A DNA stretch of 64,000 nt, taken from Solidesulfovibrio alcoholivorans DSM 5433 (GTDB taxonomy: Bacteria > Desulfobacterota > Desulfovibrionia > Desulfovibrionales > Desulfovibrionaceae). The stretch lies in the NCBI RefSeq assembly GCF_000702665.1, contig NZ_JNJA01000002.1, positions 1-64,000 on the forward strand, read 5' to 3'. The notes below the pieces were generated by a model that was given only the letters and a program-made list of their open reading frames with translations, ran no database searches and had not been told where the DNA came from. Each line of letters begins with the position of its first letter. Position 1 is the first letter of the stretch. Made by a program: the position numbers and the translations under genes. Below are positions 18,149 through 26,174 of this stretch, piece after piece.

Positions 18149-19246
18149 ATGGTCCTCGAGCTGATCAAGCCCGGCACCAACATCAACTTTCTCAAGTACC
18201 GCAAGCTGGCCTACCTGATTTCGGGGGCCATCATCGTGGCCGGGTTCATTTCCCTGGCCATGCATGGCGGGCCGCGCCTGGGCGTGGACTTTTCCGGCGG
18301 CCTGTCCATCCAGGTCCGCTTCGCCAAGTCCATCGACGTCAAGACGATCACCCAGGCCGTGGACGGCGTGGGCCTGGACAACGTGGTCGTGCAGCGCTTC
18401 GGCAAGGACGACGCCAACGAATACCTCATCCGGGCCTCGGAAAGCGACGCGCACCAGGAATCCATCCGCGCGGCCGTGGAGGCGTCCCTGGCGAAAAACC
18501 TCCCGGATTCGGGTTTCGAGGTCCAGCGCCTGGAGATGGTCGGCCCCAAGGTCGGCGCGGACCTGCGCGGCAAGGCGCTCGAGGCCATCTTCTATTCGGT
18601 GCTGCTCATCGCCATCTATATTTCCGGTCGCTTCGAACAGCGCTGGATGGCAGCGGGCATGATGGCGGCGGGGCTCGCCGGCGGCATCTACGTGCTCAAG
18701 CTCTTCGGCGCGTCGACCGTGTGGCTCATCGTGGCCGCCATGGTCATCACGCTCGCGCTGTGCTTCGTGATGCGCCTCAAATACGCGCTCGGGGCCGTGG
18801 TCGCGGACCTGCACGACATTCTGGTCACCATCGCGCTCTTTTCGCTGCTCGACAAGGAGTTCGACCTGACCATCGTCGCGGCGCTGCTCACCATCCTCGG
18901 CTATTCGCTCAACGACACCATCATCGTCTACGACCGCATCCGGGAACATCTCCGCGCCGCGGGCAAGGGCATGCCCTTTGGCCAGTTGATCAACCAGAGC
19001 ATCAACGAAACGCTCTCGCGCACCATCCTCACGGCCGGCACCACGCTCATCACCGTGGCCTGCCTGTACGTCTTCGGAGGCGCGGTCATCCACGACTTCG
19101 CCCTGGCCATGCTCATCGGCATCCTGGCCGGCACGTATTCCTCGGTCTTCGTGGCCAGCCCCATCCTGCTCGACCTGGGCTCGGGCCTGACGCCGCGCCC
19201 CAAGGTCCCGGCGACCAGCGGCGACGCGACCGCGGCCAAGGCCTGA
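18149..19246 (+). CDS. secF: SecF, protein translocase accessory subunit
   Basis: 365 aa from MVLELIKPGTN, preceded by GAGGGGGAAA. Membrane segment 1 (LAYLISGAIIVAGFISLAM), the periplasmic domain opening LGVDFSGGLSIQVRF, then five C-terminal membrane segments with ALGAVVADLHDILVT, LNDTIIVYDRIRE and INETLSRTILTAGTTL, all classic SecF motifs. It uses the proton gradient with SecD to finish export. secD, normally directly upstream, is absent; the upstream neighbour is hflC. Confidence 0.93.
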   Translation: MVLELIKPGTNINFLKYRKLAYLISGAIIVAGFISLAMHGGPRLGVDFSGGLSIQVRFAKSIDVKTITQAVDGVGLDNVVVQRFGKDDANEYLIRASESDAHQESIRAAVEASLAKNLPDSGFEVQRLEMVGPKVGADLRGKALEAIFYSVLLIAIYISGRFEQRWMAAGMMAAGLAGGIYVLKLFGASTVWLIVAAMVITLALCFVMRLKYALGAVVADLHDILVTIALFSLLDKEFDLTIVAALLTILGYSLNDTIIVYDRIREHLRAAGKGMPFGQLINQSINETLSRTILTAGTTLITVACLYVFGGAVIHDFALAMLIGILAGTYSSVFVASPILLDLGSGLTPRPKVPATSGDATAAKA

Positions 19247-19269
19247 GGCCGACACGCTTTCGCAGACGC

Positions 19270-19303
19270 AAAAGGCCGTCTCCGCAGGGAGGCGGCCTTT
19301 TTT
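19270..19303. terminator. Bidirectional Rho-independent terminator
   Basis: AAAGGCCGTCTCC pairs imperfectly with GGAGGCGGCCTTTTTT around a GCAG loop. It ends secF on the plus strand, and the A-run on the other side can also stop minus-strand transcripts of the convergent CBM2 gene. Confidence 0.85.
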
Positions 19304-19323
19304 CATTGCGCCGGGGCAAAGGG

Positions 19324-21321
19324 CTACTGCCCGGAAAGCAGGAGCAGCAGCGGCGCCGGCGGCAGCGTCGTCACCGCGGACGCGGCGGGATGGGCCAGGG
19401 AGTATTCCTGGACGGCCTGGATGAAGAACCAGCCGTCCGTGGGCGGGTTGCCCGTGCCATGGGTGCTGTCGCCGACGCCCGCGCCGAACAGCGCGGCGAT
19501 GACGCCGTATTCGGGCAGCGCGCTTATGTGTTCGCTCCAGGTCACGGTCGTGCCGTCGCGGGAGACGCCCGCGTCCCCGGCCTTGTTCGTGGCGAAATAA
19601 TCGGCCCGAAGCGTGGTTGTTTCGGTGAAGGCGTCGCCGAAAAAGAAGGTGGCGCAGCTGTCCTCGTAATGCTGGGAGGTGTTGTCCAGGTCCGTGAAGG
19701 CCTCCCCCGTGCGCACGCTGACGCGCGAAGTGGCATTGATGCGTCCCACGGGCAACTGCCACAGTACCATGGGCTTGCCCGTGGCCTCGCCCAGCGTTTT
19801 GACGAACAGCAGGTAATTGTTCCAATGGTCGCTGTTCCAGAACCAGGTGGAATTGTCCGGGTCGTCGGGAGAGCTGATGCCGGCGTCCAGGCCGTACTTG
19901 TCGATGGACACGAAATCCGCGTCGCTTTCGAGGATGCCGGCGGCGACGGCGTAGGCGGCGATCTCCTTGGCGGCGTCGACGATGGTCTGCCGTCCGGCGG
20001 TCCAGCCGAGGTCGCGTTCGTCGGTGCGGCGCATGACGCCGCGCGCGCCCGTGGCCGTGGGCGAAGCCCAGAGGTTCAATTGCCAGCCGAAAACCACGTT
20101 GCCGCCCTCGGCGCGGACCTTGGCGTTGATGCGTTTGACCGTGTCCGTGAGGGTGCCGTCGGCGGTCGTTATGGCCGCGGGGGCGAGCCCGGAATTCTGC
20201 TCCATGTAGCCGAGGAAGTCCGGTTCGAGGATCACGCCGTAGAGCTCCCCCTGCATGACGGCCGTTGCCTGGGAGAGAAAGAGGCTCAGGTTTTCGTAGT
20301 AGGCGGCCATGTAGGACGCGTCCTGCACGTGGCTCAAGTCCGTGTAGTAGCTCTCGCCGCCGTCCGGGATGTTGTAGAAGACGAAGAAGGGCACGAGTCC
20401 GAGTGCCAGGCTTTCCTTGGCGTAGGAGGTGGCCCGGTCAGGGTCCCAGGAGCTCCAGCCGGAGACGGGGCCGCCGTTGATGTAGATGTAGCGGATGTCC
20501 GCCCGTGTGCCGGCCTTGCCCGATTCGTGCCCGCGCCAGAAGGCGAGGTCGGCATCCGAATCCTCGGAAACCGAGCCGAGGGCCACGGGCCCGGGCAGTC
20601 CCAGCAGGCTGCCGTCGGCATTGTCCACGCGCAGTCCCATGAAAAGGGTCGTGCCGTCGGCGAAGGTCAGGCGTAGTCCCGTGCGGCCGGGGGCGCGGCC
20701 CGTGGCGCGCAGCGCGCCGTCCGCGACGACGAGGCGCGCCGCGTCCGGGTTTCTCGGGGTGACGGCCGTGAGTGTCTTGTCGAAGGAAAAGGTCCGCGTC
20801 TGTCCCGCCCGGACATGGATCTGCAAGGGGTCGTTGACGCCCAGGGTGAAGGTGTTCGCGTCGCGGTCGGCGTCGATGCGGTAGTCGCCGGTCGTGGTCG
20901 TGGTGGTCGTTGTGGTCGTGGCGCAGTCCGCGCACCACGTGCCGGTGACGGTGATGTCCGCTGGCGCGGCAAGCCCGCCCGGGGCCGCCGTGAACCCGAT
21001 GCTGACCGATGCCCCCGGCGCGATGGTCCCGTTCCAGGAGGCCGGACCGAAGGCCGCCGTGCCGGCGTCGCTGCTTAAGGAGACGGCGTTCCAGCAGCTT
21101 TGGATGGTCCCGGCCAGGGGGAAGGAGACCGTCCAGTCGGTCAGGGACTGGGTGGCGGAATTGTTGGCGACGGTGAGCGTGGCGGTGAAGCCGGACCCCC
21201 AATCCTGGTCCACCGTGTAAGCGGTCGCGATGTTCTCCAGGGCGCAGGCCGCACGGGGGGCAAGCAGGCAGGCGAGCGTCAGCGCGATATGGAGCGGGAG
21301 GCGCAACGGGAAAGTTCGCAT
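19324..21321 (-). CDS. Secreted CBM2-like/TIM-barrel-like carbohydrate-active protein
   Basis: 665 aa. Signal peptide to about residue 27. Residues ~28-130 look like a family 2 carbohydrate-binding module: GFTATLTVANNS, LTDWTVSFPLAG and WNGTIAPGASVSIGF, with paired cysteines near Cys76 and Cys130. Ten consecutive threonines (135-144) form a linker. The rest (about 240-650) reads like a TIM-barrel enzyme (RYIYINGGPVSGWSSWDP, GVILEPDFLGYM, VVFGWQLNLW, MVLWQLPVG); GVILEPDFL recalls the EPD motif of GH6 cellulases but the family is not certain. A cellulose- or chitin-type binding protein is unusual for a sulfate reducer. GGAGA precedes the ATG at 21319-21321. Confidence 0.7.
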   Translation of the reverse strand: MRTFPLRLPLHIALTLACLLAPRAACALENIATAYTVDQDWGSGFTATLTVANNSATQSLTDWTVSFPLAGTIQSCWNAVSLSSDAGTAAFGPASWNGTIAPGASVSIGFTAAPGGLAAPADITVTGTWCADCATTTTTTTTTTGDYRIDADRDANTFTLGVNDPLQIHVRAGQTRTFSFDKTLTAVTPRNPDAARLVVADGALRATGRAPGRTGLRLTFADGTTLFMGLRVDNADGSLLGLPGPVALGSVSEDSDADLAFWRGHESGKAGTRADIRYIYINGGPVSGWSSWDPDRATSYAKESLALGLVPFFVFYNIPDGGESYYTDLSHVQDASYMAAYYENLSLFLSQATAVMQGELYGVILEPDFLGYMEQNSGLAPAAITTADGTLTDTVKRINAKVRAEGGNVVFGWQLNLWASPTATGARGVMRRTDERDLGWTAGRQTIVDAAKEIAAYAVAAGILESDADFVSIDKYGLDAGISSPDDPDNSTWFWNSDHWNNYLLFVKTLGEATGKPMVLWQLPVGRINATSRVSVRTGEAFTDLDNTSQHYEDSCATFFFGDAFTETTTLRADYFATNKAGDAGVSRDGTTVTWSEHISALPEYGVIAALFGAGVGDSTHGTGNPPTDGWFFIQAVQEYSLAHPAASAVTTLPPAPLLLLLSGQ
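20891..20920 (-). repeat. Thr-codon microsatellite in the CBM2-like gene
   Basis: Ten tandem ACN codons, mostly ACC and ACG, encode Thr135-Thr144 of the linker between the binding module and the barrel. The low-complexity trinucleotide run could change length by slippage without shifting the frame. Confidence 0.8.
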
Positions 21322-21686
21322 GCATTTCTCCGGTTCGGGACTGGGAGCGGAAGGGCCTCTGGAGAGAAGCTCCAGCAAAATTCATGCAATAAGGAGCAGG
21401 TACGGCGACGTGCGCAGCGTCTGCCGCGTCGTTCCACATCCGGTGGATGCCGCCGTGGTGATGCGCCAGTGGTCATGGAACCGTGGGAAGGGTTTCACAG
21501 GCCGGTGCGCGGCCGTGTGTGAAGATTCCCGGCGCTCAAAGGAGTCTCGCCCCGGGACGGCTTCCGCTGCGGAAACGCGCGGGGGATGCGACCGAAACGG
21601 TCAGGCGATGCGGGAAAGAGGCACGCCGGCATGACGCCCCACCACAGCCGGGCATTGTAGCGACCGGCTGTGGTGAGGGACGGCGG
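21322..21686. other. Intergenic region upstream of the CBM2-like gene
   Basis: A 365-base gap. It holds a small perfect hairpin (CTGGAG/CTCCAG near 21360-21376) and presumably the minus-strand promoter of the CBM2-like gene. I looked for a c-di-GMP-type riboswitch core and did not find one. No convincing ORF. Confidence 0.4.
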
Positions 21687-21998
21687 CTACTTGGACAGGC
21701 CCGAGGCGTGCTGCGACTGGTACGCGGACAGTTCCTGGTCGTAGCGCTTGTACTGCTCGAGCGCCGCCTCCTTGGCCTGACGATAGCGCGTCGCAGCCTC
21801 GGCGTTGCCGTCGCGGCGGGCGTCCTCCTCGGCCTGGGAGTAGCGCATGTAAGCGTACTTGTTTGATTTGACCTTTTCGGCCAGCACCTGGTCGGGGGCG
21901 TGGACGATTTTCGAGCTGCATCCGGACAGGGGCAGCCCCAGAAGCAGCGCGAACAGACAAACGATCAGACGCAGGGAAGGATGAAGTGCTTTTTGCAT
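21687..21998 (-). CDS. Small lipoprotein with a helical domain, 103 aa
   Basis: MQKALHPSLRLIVCLFALLLGLPLSGC is a lipoprotein signal peptide with lipobox LSGC (Cys27), so the mature protein is likely anchored to a membrane. The remainder (QAEEDARRDGNAEAATRYRQAKEAALEQYKRYDQE) is a charged, TPR-like or coiled helical segment. An in-frame GTG at 22031 is possible but would spoil the signal peptide. Next upstream on the same strand is the octapeptide-repeat gene, 45 bases away. Function unknown. Confidence 0.7.
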   Translation of the reverse strand: MQKALHPSLRLIVCLFALLLGLPLSGCSSKIVHAPDQVLAEKVKSNKYAYMRYSQAEEDARRDGNAEAATRYRQAKEAALEQYKRYDQELSAYQSQHASGLSK

Positions 21999-22043
21999 GG
22001 CGAATGACGGGCGGAGCCCATGCCGCGTCACATGGCGGCGGGA

Positions 22044-22331
22044 CTACAGCCGGATGTTGACGATGCCGCCCTGCGTGACTTCCAGCACGCCGGAAGCGAC
22101 GGGCTGGATGTTGCCTGCGGACGTCGGTTCCACATGGCCTCCCAGGGGCACTTCCACGTGTCCGGCCGGCGACGTCTGCACGGCGCCCGCCGGCGACGGC
22201 GTCACCGCGCCGGGTGGGCCGGCTTCGAAACGGCCGGGCGGCAACGCTTCGATGCGGCCTGGGGGCAGGGCCTCGATATGGCCGGAGGGAGACGCTTCGG
22301 TGTGTCCGGCTGGCGTGACGGCATCGGACAT
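22044..22331 (-). CDS. Small octapeptide-repeat protein, 95 aa
   Basis: Almost the whole protein is made of about eleven tandem 8-residue units with the pattern Gly-[His/Arg/Ala]-[Ile/Val/Phe]-[Glu/Gln]-x-x-x-[Pro/Ala/Gly], for example GHIEALPP, GRIEALPP, GHVEVPLG and GVLEVTQG. An even spacing of Gly and a hydrophobic residue suggests short turns of a beta-solenoid or an extended adhesive fibre. No signal peptide or cysteine. A strong GAGGAGGAAGA site precedes the ATG at 22329-22331, so the gene is probably expressed. I know no family with this pattern. Confidence 0.7.
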   Translation of the reverse strand: MSDAVTPAGHTEASPSGHIEALPPGRIEALPPGRFEAGPPGAVTPSPAGAVQTSPAGHVEVPLGGHVEPTSAGNIQPVASGVLEVTQGGIVNIRL

Positions 22332-22425
22332 GGCTCTTCCTCCTCGGACGCACGGCGTCCTTGCCTGTCTGTATGCCGTATTTCGCCCGGCGAGGCAATG
22401 CCGGGGCAGATCGGGGGGACGGCGG

Positions 22426-23595
22426 TCAGGCGGCGCGGGCGGCCTTGCGCGGTCGCACCAGGGTTTCGGAAGCGATTCCGGCCAGGTAGAGCACGCCGCG
22501 CAGCAGCAGCGGATAGCGCGGCGCGGGGGCCTCCTGGGCTGCCTGCTCCATGGAGGCGATGTCGCCTTGACGCCGCCCCTGGGTCAGGCGGCGGTGGATG
22601 GCGCGCGCTTCCTCGTTGCGGTCGTTTAAAAGCAGGCTCTTGTGCGCGGCCCGGCGGGCCAGATCCGGCCGGCGCAGGAAATGGTAGGCCTTGGAGAGCC
22701 CCAGGTAGATGTCGGCGTTTTTCGGGGCGAGCTCCAGGGCGTGGCGGTAGAGCACGATGGACGAAGTGTAATGGCGTTCACGCAGAAGCTCGTTGCCAAG
22801 GGCCAGGAACGGATTGAACCCGGCTTCGTCATCGCGAAGCAGGGCCACGAACTTGTCGCGCAACTCCACGAAGCGGTTCGCGCGCGCGCAGACCGAGGCC
22901 GCTTCCTTCATGTAGTGCCGATACTGCTTGGTGCTGCCCTTGGACTTCCAGGCCCGGGCCAGGCCGAGGTAGGCCTCGACGAACAGGGCGTTGATCGCCA
23001 GGGCCTTGTGAAAGGCGAGGATGGCGCGTTCCACGTCGCGCACGGCAAGCGCGGCCATGCCTTCCTCGAAAAAACGGGGCGCGTCGTCGGGCGTGCGGGC
23101 CACTTCCTCGTAGTCCTGCCGGGCTCCGTCGGGGTCGCCGGCGGCCTCCCTGGCGGCGGCGCGGGCCAGGGCCGCCTTTTCCGCGGCGGCGAAACGGGCC
23201 ATGTGCGCGGCCATGGCGAGGTGCTTGCGGAAGGTGTCCTCGGAGTAGGGGCGCAGGCACAGGCCGGCCGCGCCGAGCTTCACGGCCGAGAGCACGTCGT
23301 CGCGCCGGGCATCGGTCATGGCCAGGATGACGGGGATGTGCGCCAGGGCCGGATCGGCCCGCAGGGCGGCGACGAAGGTGTTGCCGTCCATGTCGCCGAG
23401 GGCGGCGTCGCAGAAGATGACGTCCACGGGCTCGCGGCGGGCCAGGGCCAGGGCCTCGGTCCCCGTAGACACGTGACGCACGGCGAACATGCGCACGCGC
23501 TTGAAGAATTCCCGATCGATGCGGGCATGGCCTTCGCTTGCGGTCACGATGAGCGGGGAGCGGAAGAGCGTGTCGGGCGTCACTGGCGCGGTCAT
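22426..23595 (-). CDS. Degenerate receiver domain fused to TPR repeats
   Basis: 389 aa. Residues ~12-130 have the CheY-like fold (VDVIFCDAALGDMDGNTFVAAL, with Asp63 as possible phosphoacceptor) but lack the N-terminal acidic pair and have Arg where the invariant Lys should be (CLRPYSED). Residues ~170-345 hold TPR-like helices (AILAFHKALAINALFVEAYLGLARAW; SIVLYRHALELAPKNADIYLGLSKAY). A hydrophobic stretch follows (YPLLLRGVLYLAGIAS), perhaps a membrane anchor. Probably a scaffold rather than a switch; partners unknown. Confidence 0.8.
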   Translation of the reverse strand: MTAPVTPDTLFRSPLIVTASEGHARIDREFFKRVRMFAVRHVSTGTEALALARREPVDVIFCDAALGDMDGNTFVAALRADPALAHIPVILAMTDARRDDVLSAVKLGAAGLCLRPYSEDTFRKHLAMAAHMARFAAAEKAALARAAAREAAGDPDGARQDYEEVARTPDDAPRFFEEGMAALAVRDVERAILAFHKALAINALFVEAYLGLARAWKSKGSTKQYRHYMKEAASVCARANRFVELRDKFVALLRDDEAGFNPFLALGNELLRERHYTSSIVLYRHALELAPKNADIYLGLSKAYHFLRRPDLARRAAHKSLLLNDRNEEARAIHRRLTQGRRQGDIASMEQAAQEAPAPRYPLLLRGVLYLAGIASETLVRPRKAARAA

Positions 23596-23708
23596 GGCCG
23601 AATCCTCGTCCTGGCGTTATGCGGGGCGGGCTTGCCCCGACACACACCGTATCGACCGCCGCATCGGATGCTTTAGGGGAAAAACCCCATCGGGCCACGA
23701 GACGCAAA

Positions 23709-23739
23709 CCGCCCGCCGGGTGCGAGACCCGGCGGGCGG
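23709..23739. terminator. Strong hairpin, terminator for gap
   Basis: A 13-bp perfect GC stem (23709-23721 with 23727-23739) lies 32 bases after the gap stop. On the minus strand it is followed by only a short TTT, so termination strength is uncertain. It also separates gap from the receiver-TPR gene. Confidence 0.65.
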
Positions 23740-23770
23740 CAAAATGAGGCATAAGGACGGGGTGTCGCCG

Positions 23771-24754
23771 TTACTTCGCGGCGACCATCTTGATCAGGCG
23801 CACGAGCTGGTTGGTGAAACCGGCCTCGTTGTCGTACCAGGCCAGGACCTTGCACAGCGTGCCATCGAGCACCTGGGAGGCCTTGGCGTCGACCACGCCG
23901 CCGTGGGTGTCGCCCAGGAAATCGACGGACACCAGCGGCTCTTCGGTGAAGCCCATGTTCTCGCCCGAGGCGGCCTTGAGCGTGGCGAGCATGCCCGCCG
24001 TGTCCGTGGGCTTCTCCAGTTCACAGGTGAAATCCACCACCGAGACATTGGGCGTGGGCACGCGGATGGACATGCCGTCCAGGCGGCCGGTCAGCGCCGG
24101 GATGACCTTGGTCACGGCGCGCGCCGCGCCGGTGGTCGTCGGGATCATGGACAGGGCGCAGGCCCGGGCCCGCCGCCAGTCCTTGTGGGAGCCGTCCAGG
24201 ATGCGCTGGCTCATGGTGTAGGAGTGGATGGTGGTCATCAGGCCGTGCTTGATGCCGAAGGCGTCGTTGAGGGCCTTGGCGATGGGGGCCAGGCAGTTGG
24301 TGGTGCAGGAGGCGTTGGAGATGATTTTGTGCGCGGGGGAAAGCTCGTGGTCGTTGACGCCCATGACGATGGTGACGTCCTCGTCCTTGCCCGGGGCGCT
24401 GATGATGACCTTCTTCGCGCCGGCGCACATGTGCTTTTCGCAGGATTCGCGGTCCACGAACTTGCCTGTGGTCTCCACCACATAGTCGCAGCCGCATTCG
24501 TTCCAGCGCCACTCGCCGCCGCCGTGGCGGGTGATCTTCACGGGGTTGCCATTGATGCGCAGGCCCTCGTCGGTGGGCTCTACCGTGCCCGCGAAGCGGC
24601 CGTGCACGGAATCGTACTTGAGCAGGTGGGCAAGCTGGGCGTTGTCGGCCCTGGCATTGATGGCCGTGAGGGTGATCTCGGGGTCGTCGGCCACAAGCCG
24701 CGTCAGGTACCGGCCGATGCGGCCGAATCCGTTGATGCCGATCGTCACCGCCAT
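23771..24754 (-). CDS. gap: Glyceraldehyde-3-phosphate dehydrogenase, GapB-like cofactor pocket
   Basis: 327 aa from MAVTIGINGFGRIGR, with GGAGG upstream at 24762-24770. Catalytic Cys150 in SNASCTTNC, His and Thr residues of TTIHSYT and TTTGAARAV are present. The usual Asp after the second Asn of the NAD pocket is missing: the sequence reads AINARAD, Ala where NAD-specific enzymes have Asp, as in NADP-preferring GapB enzymes. It oxidises glyceraldehyde 3-phosphate to 1,3-bisphosphoglycerate, or the reverse in gluconeogenesis. Confidence 0.95.
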   Translation of the reverse strand: MAVTIGINGFGRIGRYLTRLVADDPEITLTAINARADNAQLAHLLKYDSVHGRFAGTVEPTDEGLRINGNPVKITRHGGGEWRWNECGCDYVVETTGKFVDRESCEKHMCAGAKKVIISAPGKDEDVTIVMGVNDHELSPAHKIISNASCTTNCLAPIAKALNDAFGIKHGLMTTIHSYTMSQRILDGSHKDWRRARACALSMIPTTTGAARAVTKVIPALTGRLDGMSIRVPTPNVSVVDFTCELEKPTDTAGMLATLKAASGENMGFTEEPLVSVDFLGDTHGGVVDAKASQVLDGTLCKVLAWYDNEAGFTNQLVRLIKMVAAK

Positions 24755-24904
24755 ATGCGTGTCCTCCTGGGATGGTTCGTATACGGGCGTTGGAAAGTCG
24801 GGTTTCCAGCGGGCGACGTGCCCGCAAGCGGGCAAAATCTTAGGCCGAATCACGCTTTTGTGTCAATGCGGCGTCGCCAAAAGGCGGCCGTGCCCCGGCG
24901 GACG

Positions 24905-25387
24905 TCAAAGACGGCCATGGGCCATGGCCGCACGGCGCGGCAGGGCCGTCAGCCGCGCCGCCACTGCCAGGGCAACGAGGGTCAGGTCGCACCAGGCCAT
25001 GGCCGAAAGGGGGCGCGCGGCATAGAAGTTCCAGGCCGCTTCGGCCGTGGTGTGGGCGTAGACGGGAAAGGAACCCAGGACCGGCCAGAGCAGGACTGCG
25101 GGCTTGACCATGTCGCAAAGCAGGTGCAGCGCCCAGAATAAGGCCGCCACAAAGGGCCAGCAGGCCGGCAGGGAAAAGCGCCGGCAAGCCCAGGCGAAGG
25201 TCCCGAGAAAAAGCGCCGCGCCGCAGAGGCTGTGGGCGATGCCGTGGCCGGGCAGGCCGAAAAGGAGCTTGAGCGGCTTGTCGATCCAGTCCGGGCCGAA
25301 GGCCGCGATCATGCAAAACGGCAGGTCCGCCCGGCGAAAAAGGAACTGCTGGCCGAGCGAGCCTGCCGCGAGGTGTCCGAACACCAT
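24905..25387 (-). CDS. Multi-pass membrane protein, YdjM/metal-dependent hydrolase-like
   Basis: 160 aa with about four hydrophobic segments. His residues near the start (MVFGHLAAGSLG and HGIAHSLCGAALF) and HLLCDMVKP in a membrane context resemble the membrane-bound metal-dependent hydrolase (YdjM, DUF457) group, but this is a pattern-based guess. AAGG lies 8 bases before the ATG. It starts 9 bases after the stop of the secreted protein upstream, so the two are probably cotranscribed. Confidence 0.6.
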   Translation of the reverse strand: MVFGHLAAGSLGQQFLFRRADLPFCMIAAFGPDWIDKPLKLLFGLPGHGIAHSLCGAALFLGTFAWACRRFSLPACWPFVAALFWALHLLCDMVKPAVLLWPVLGSFPVYAHTTAEAAWNFYAARPLSAMAWCDLTLVALAVAARLTALPRRAAMAHGRL

Positions 25388-25396
25388 GGGGTGGCC

Positions 25397-26011
25397 TTAT
25401 TTGGGCAAAAGCCAGGTTTCGTCGATTTCGAAAAGCGGAAAGGCCGGCTGGGGTTCGGGCGCGCCGCGCACCATGCCGTCGTAGCAGGCGCGCTCCTGGT
25501 TGAGGGCGCCGTTGTCCGTGATGCGGATGACGTTGCCGACCGGCTCCTCGCCGTTTCCTTTCTCGAAATGCTCAAGCAGCAGGTCCGTGCCGCCGGACTT
25601 GTTCGTGCCGAAAAGCCAGCGCAGGCCCTTGTACTTGCCGCCCTTGGCCCCGGGCAGGGGCGTGGGCACGCCGTAGCGCGCGGTCAGTTCCTTGGCCAGC
25701 CTGTCGAAAAGCGCCAGGGAGCCGTCCTTGTATTTGAGCCGCACCCGCTCCACGCGGTTGGTGGTGGCGCAGCCTCCGAGGATCACGTAGCCGGCCTCGA
25801 AGCCCTTGGTCGGCTTGAGGTTGGCGCGAATCATCCAGGGCCGGTCCCACAGCGGGGCCAGGCGGGAGAGGTCCAGGCGGTCGCGCAGGCTCTCGGCATC
25901 CGCGCCGAGGGCGATGCCGGCGATTTCCGTGGGAGCCTTTGCGGCGAAGGCCGGAACGGCCAGGGCCACGGCGAGCAGCAGGGCGAGAAGGACCGGAAGG
26001 CGATGGTGCAT
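25397..26011 (-). CDS. Secreted hypothetical protein, 204 aa
   Basis: Signal peptide MHHRLPVLLALLLAVALAVPAFA, then a soluble domain (TEIAGIALGADAESLRDRLDL; VERVRLKYKDG; ALFDRLAKELTARYGVP). These two patterns look like the short repeated units of periplasmic proteins of unknown function found in Desulfovibrio. AAGGAG lies upstream of the ATG at 26009-26011. First gene of a likely two-gene operon with the YdjM-like gene; divergent from the 152-aa secreted protein. Confidence 0.6.
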   Translation of the reverse strand: MHHRLPVLLALLLAVALAVPAFAAKAPTEIAGIALGADAESLRDRLDLSRLAPLWDRPWMIRANLKPTKGFEAGYVILGGCATTNRVERVRLKYKDGSLALFDRLAKELTARYGVPTPLPGAKGGKYKGLRWLFGTNKSGGTDLLLEHFEKGNGEEPVGNVIRITDNGALNQERACYDGMVRGAPEPQPAFPLFEIDETWLLPK

Positions 26012-26174
26012 GGGGCGCTCCTTGAACGGCGTTTGAAGAAAACGCCTTTCACAAAGCCTGCGGGCGGGGCCGTTGTCAAGGGGCCGGGCTTGCCGGGCGG
26101 CACACCATGGCGTAGAACGCGCGCATGCCCGCCGGGCGTGTCCGCCCGCCGCCATTTCCAAGGAGAACGCCGTC

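Noticed and set aside
20891..20920. Short repeat run as a CRISPR or phase-variation cassette
   Set aside because: It is a coding Thr tract of 30 bases with no spacers; no CRISPR array or cas gene is present in the window.
21322..21686. Possible c-di-GMP riboswitch upstream of the CBM2-like gene
   Set aside because: No match to the conserved core of class I or II switches on either strand.
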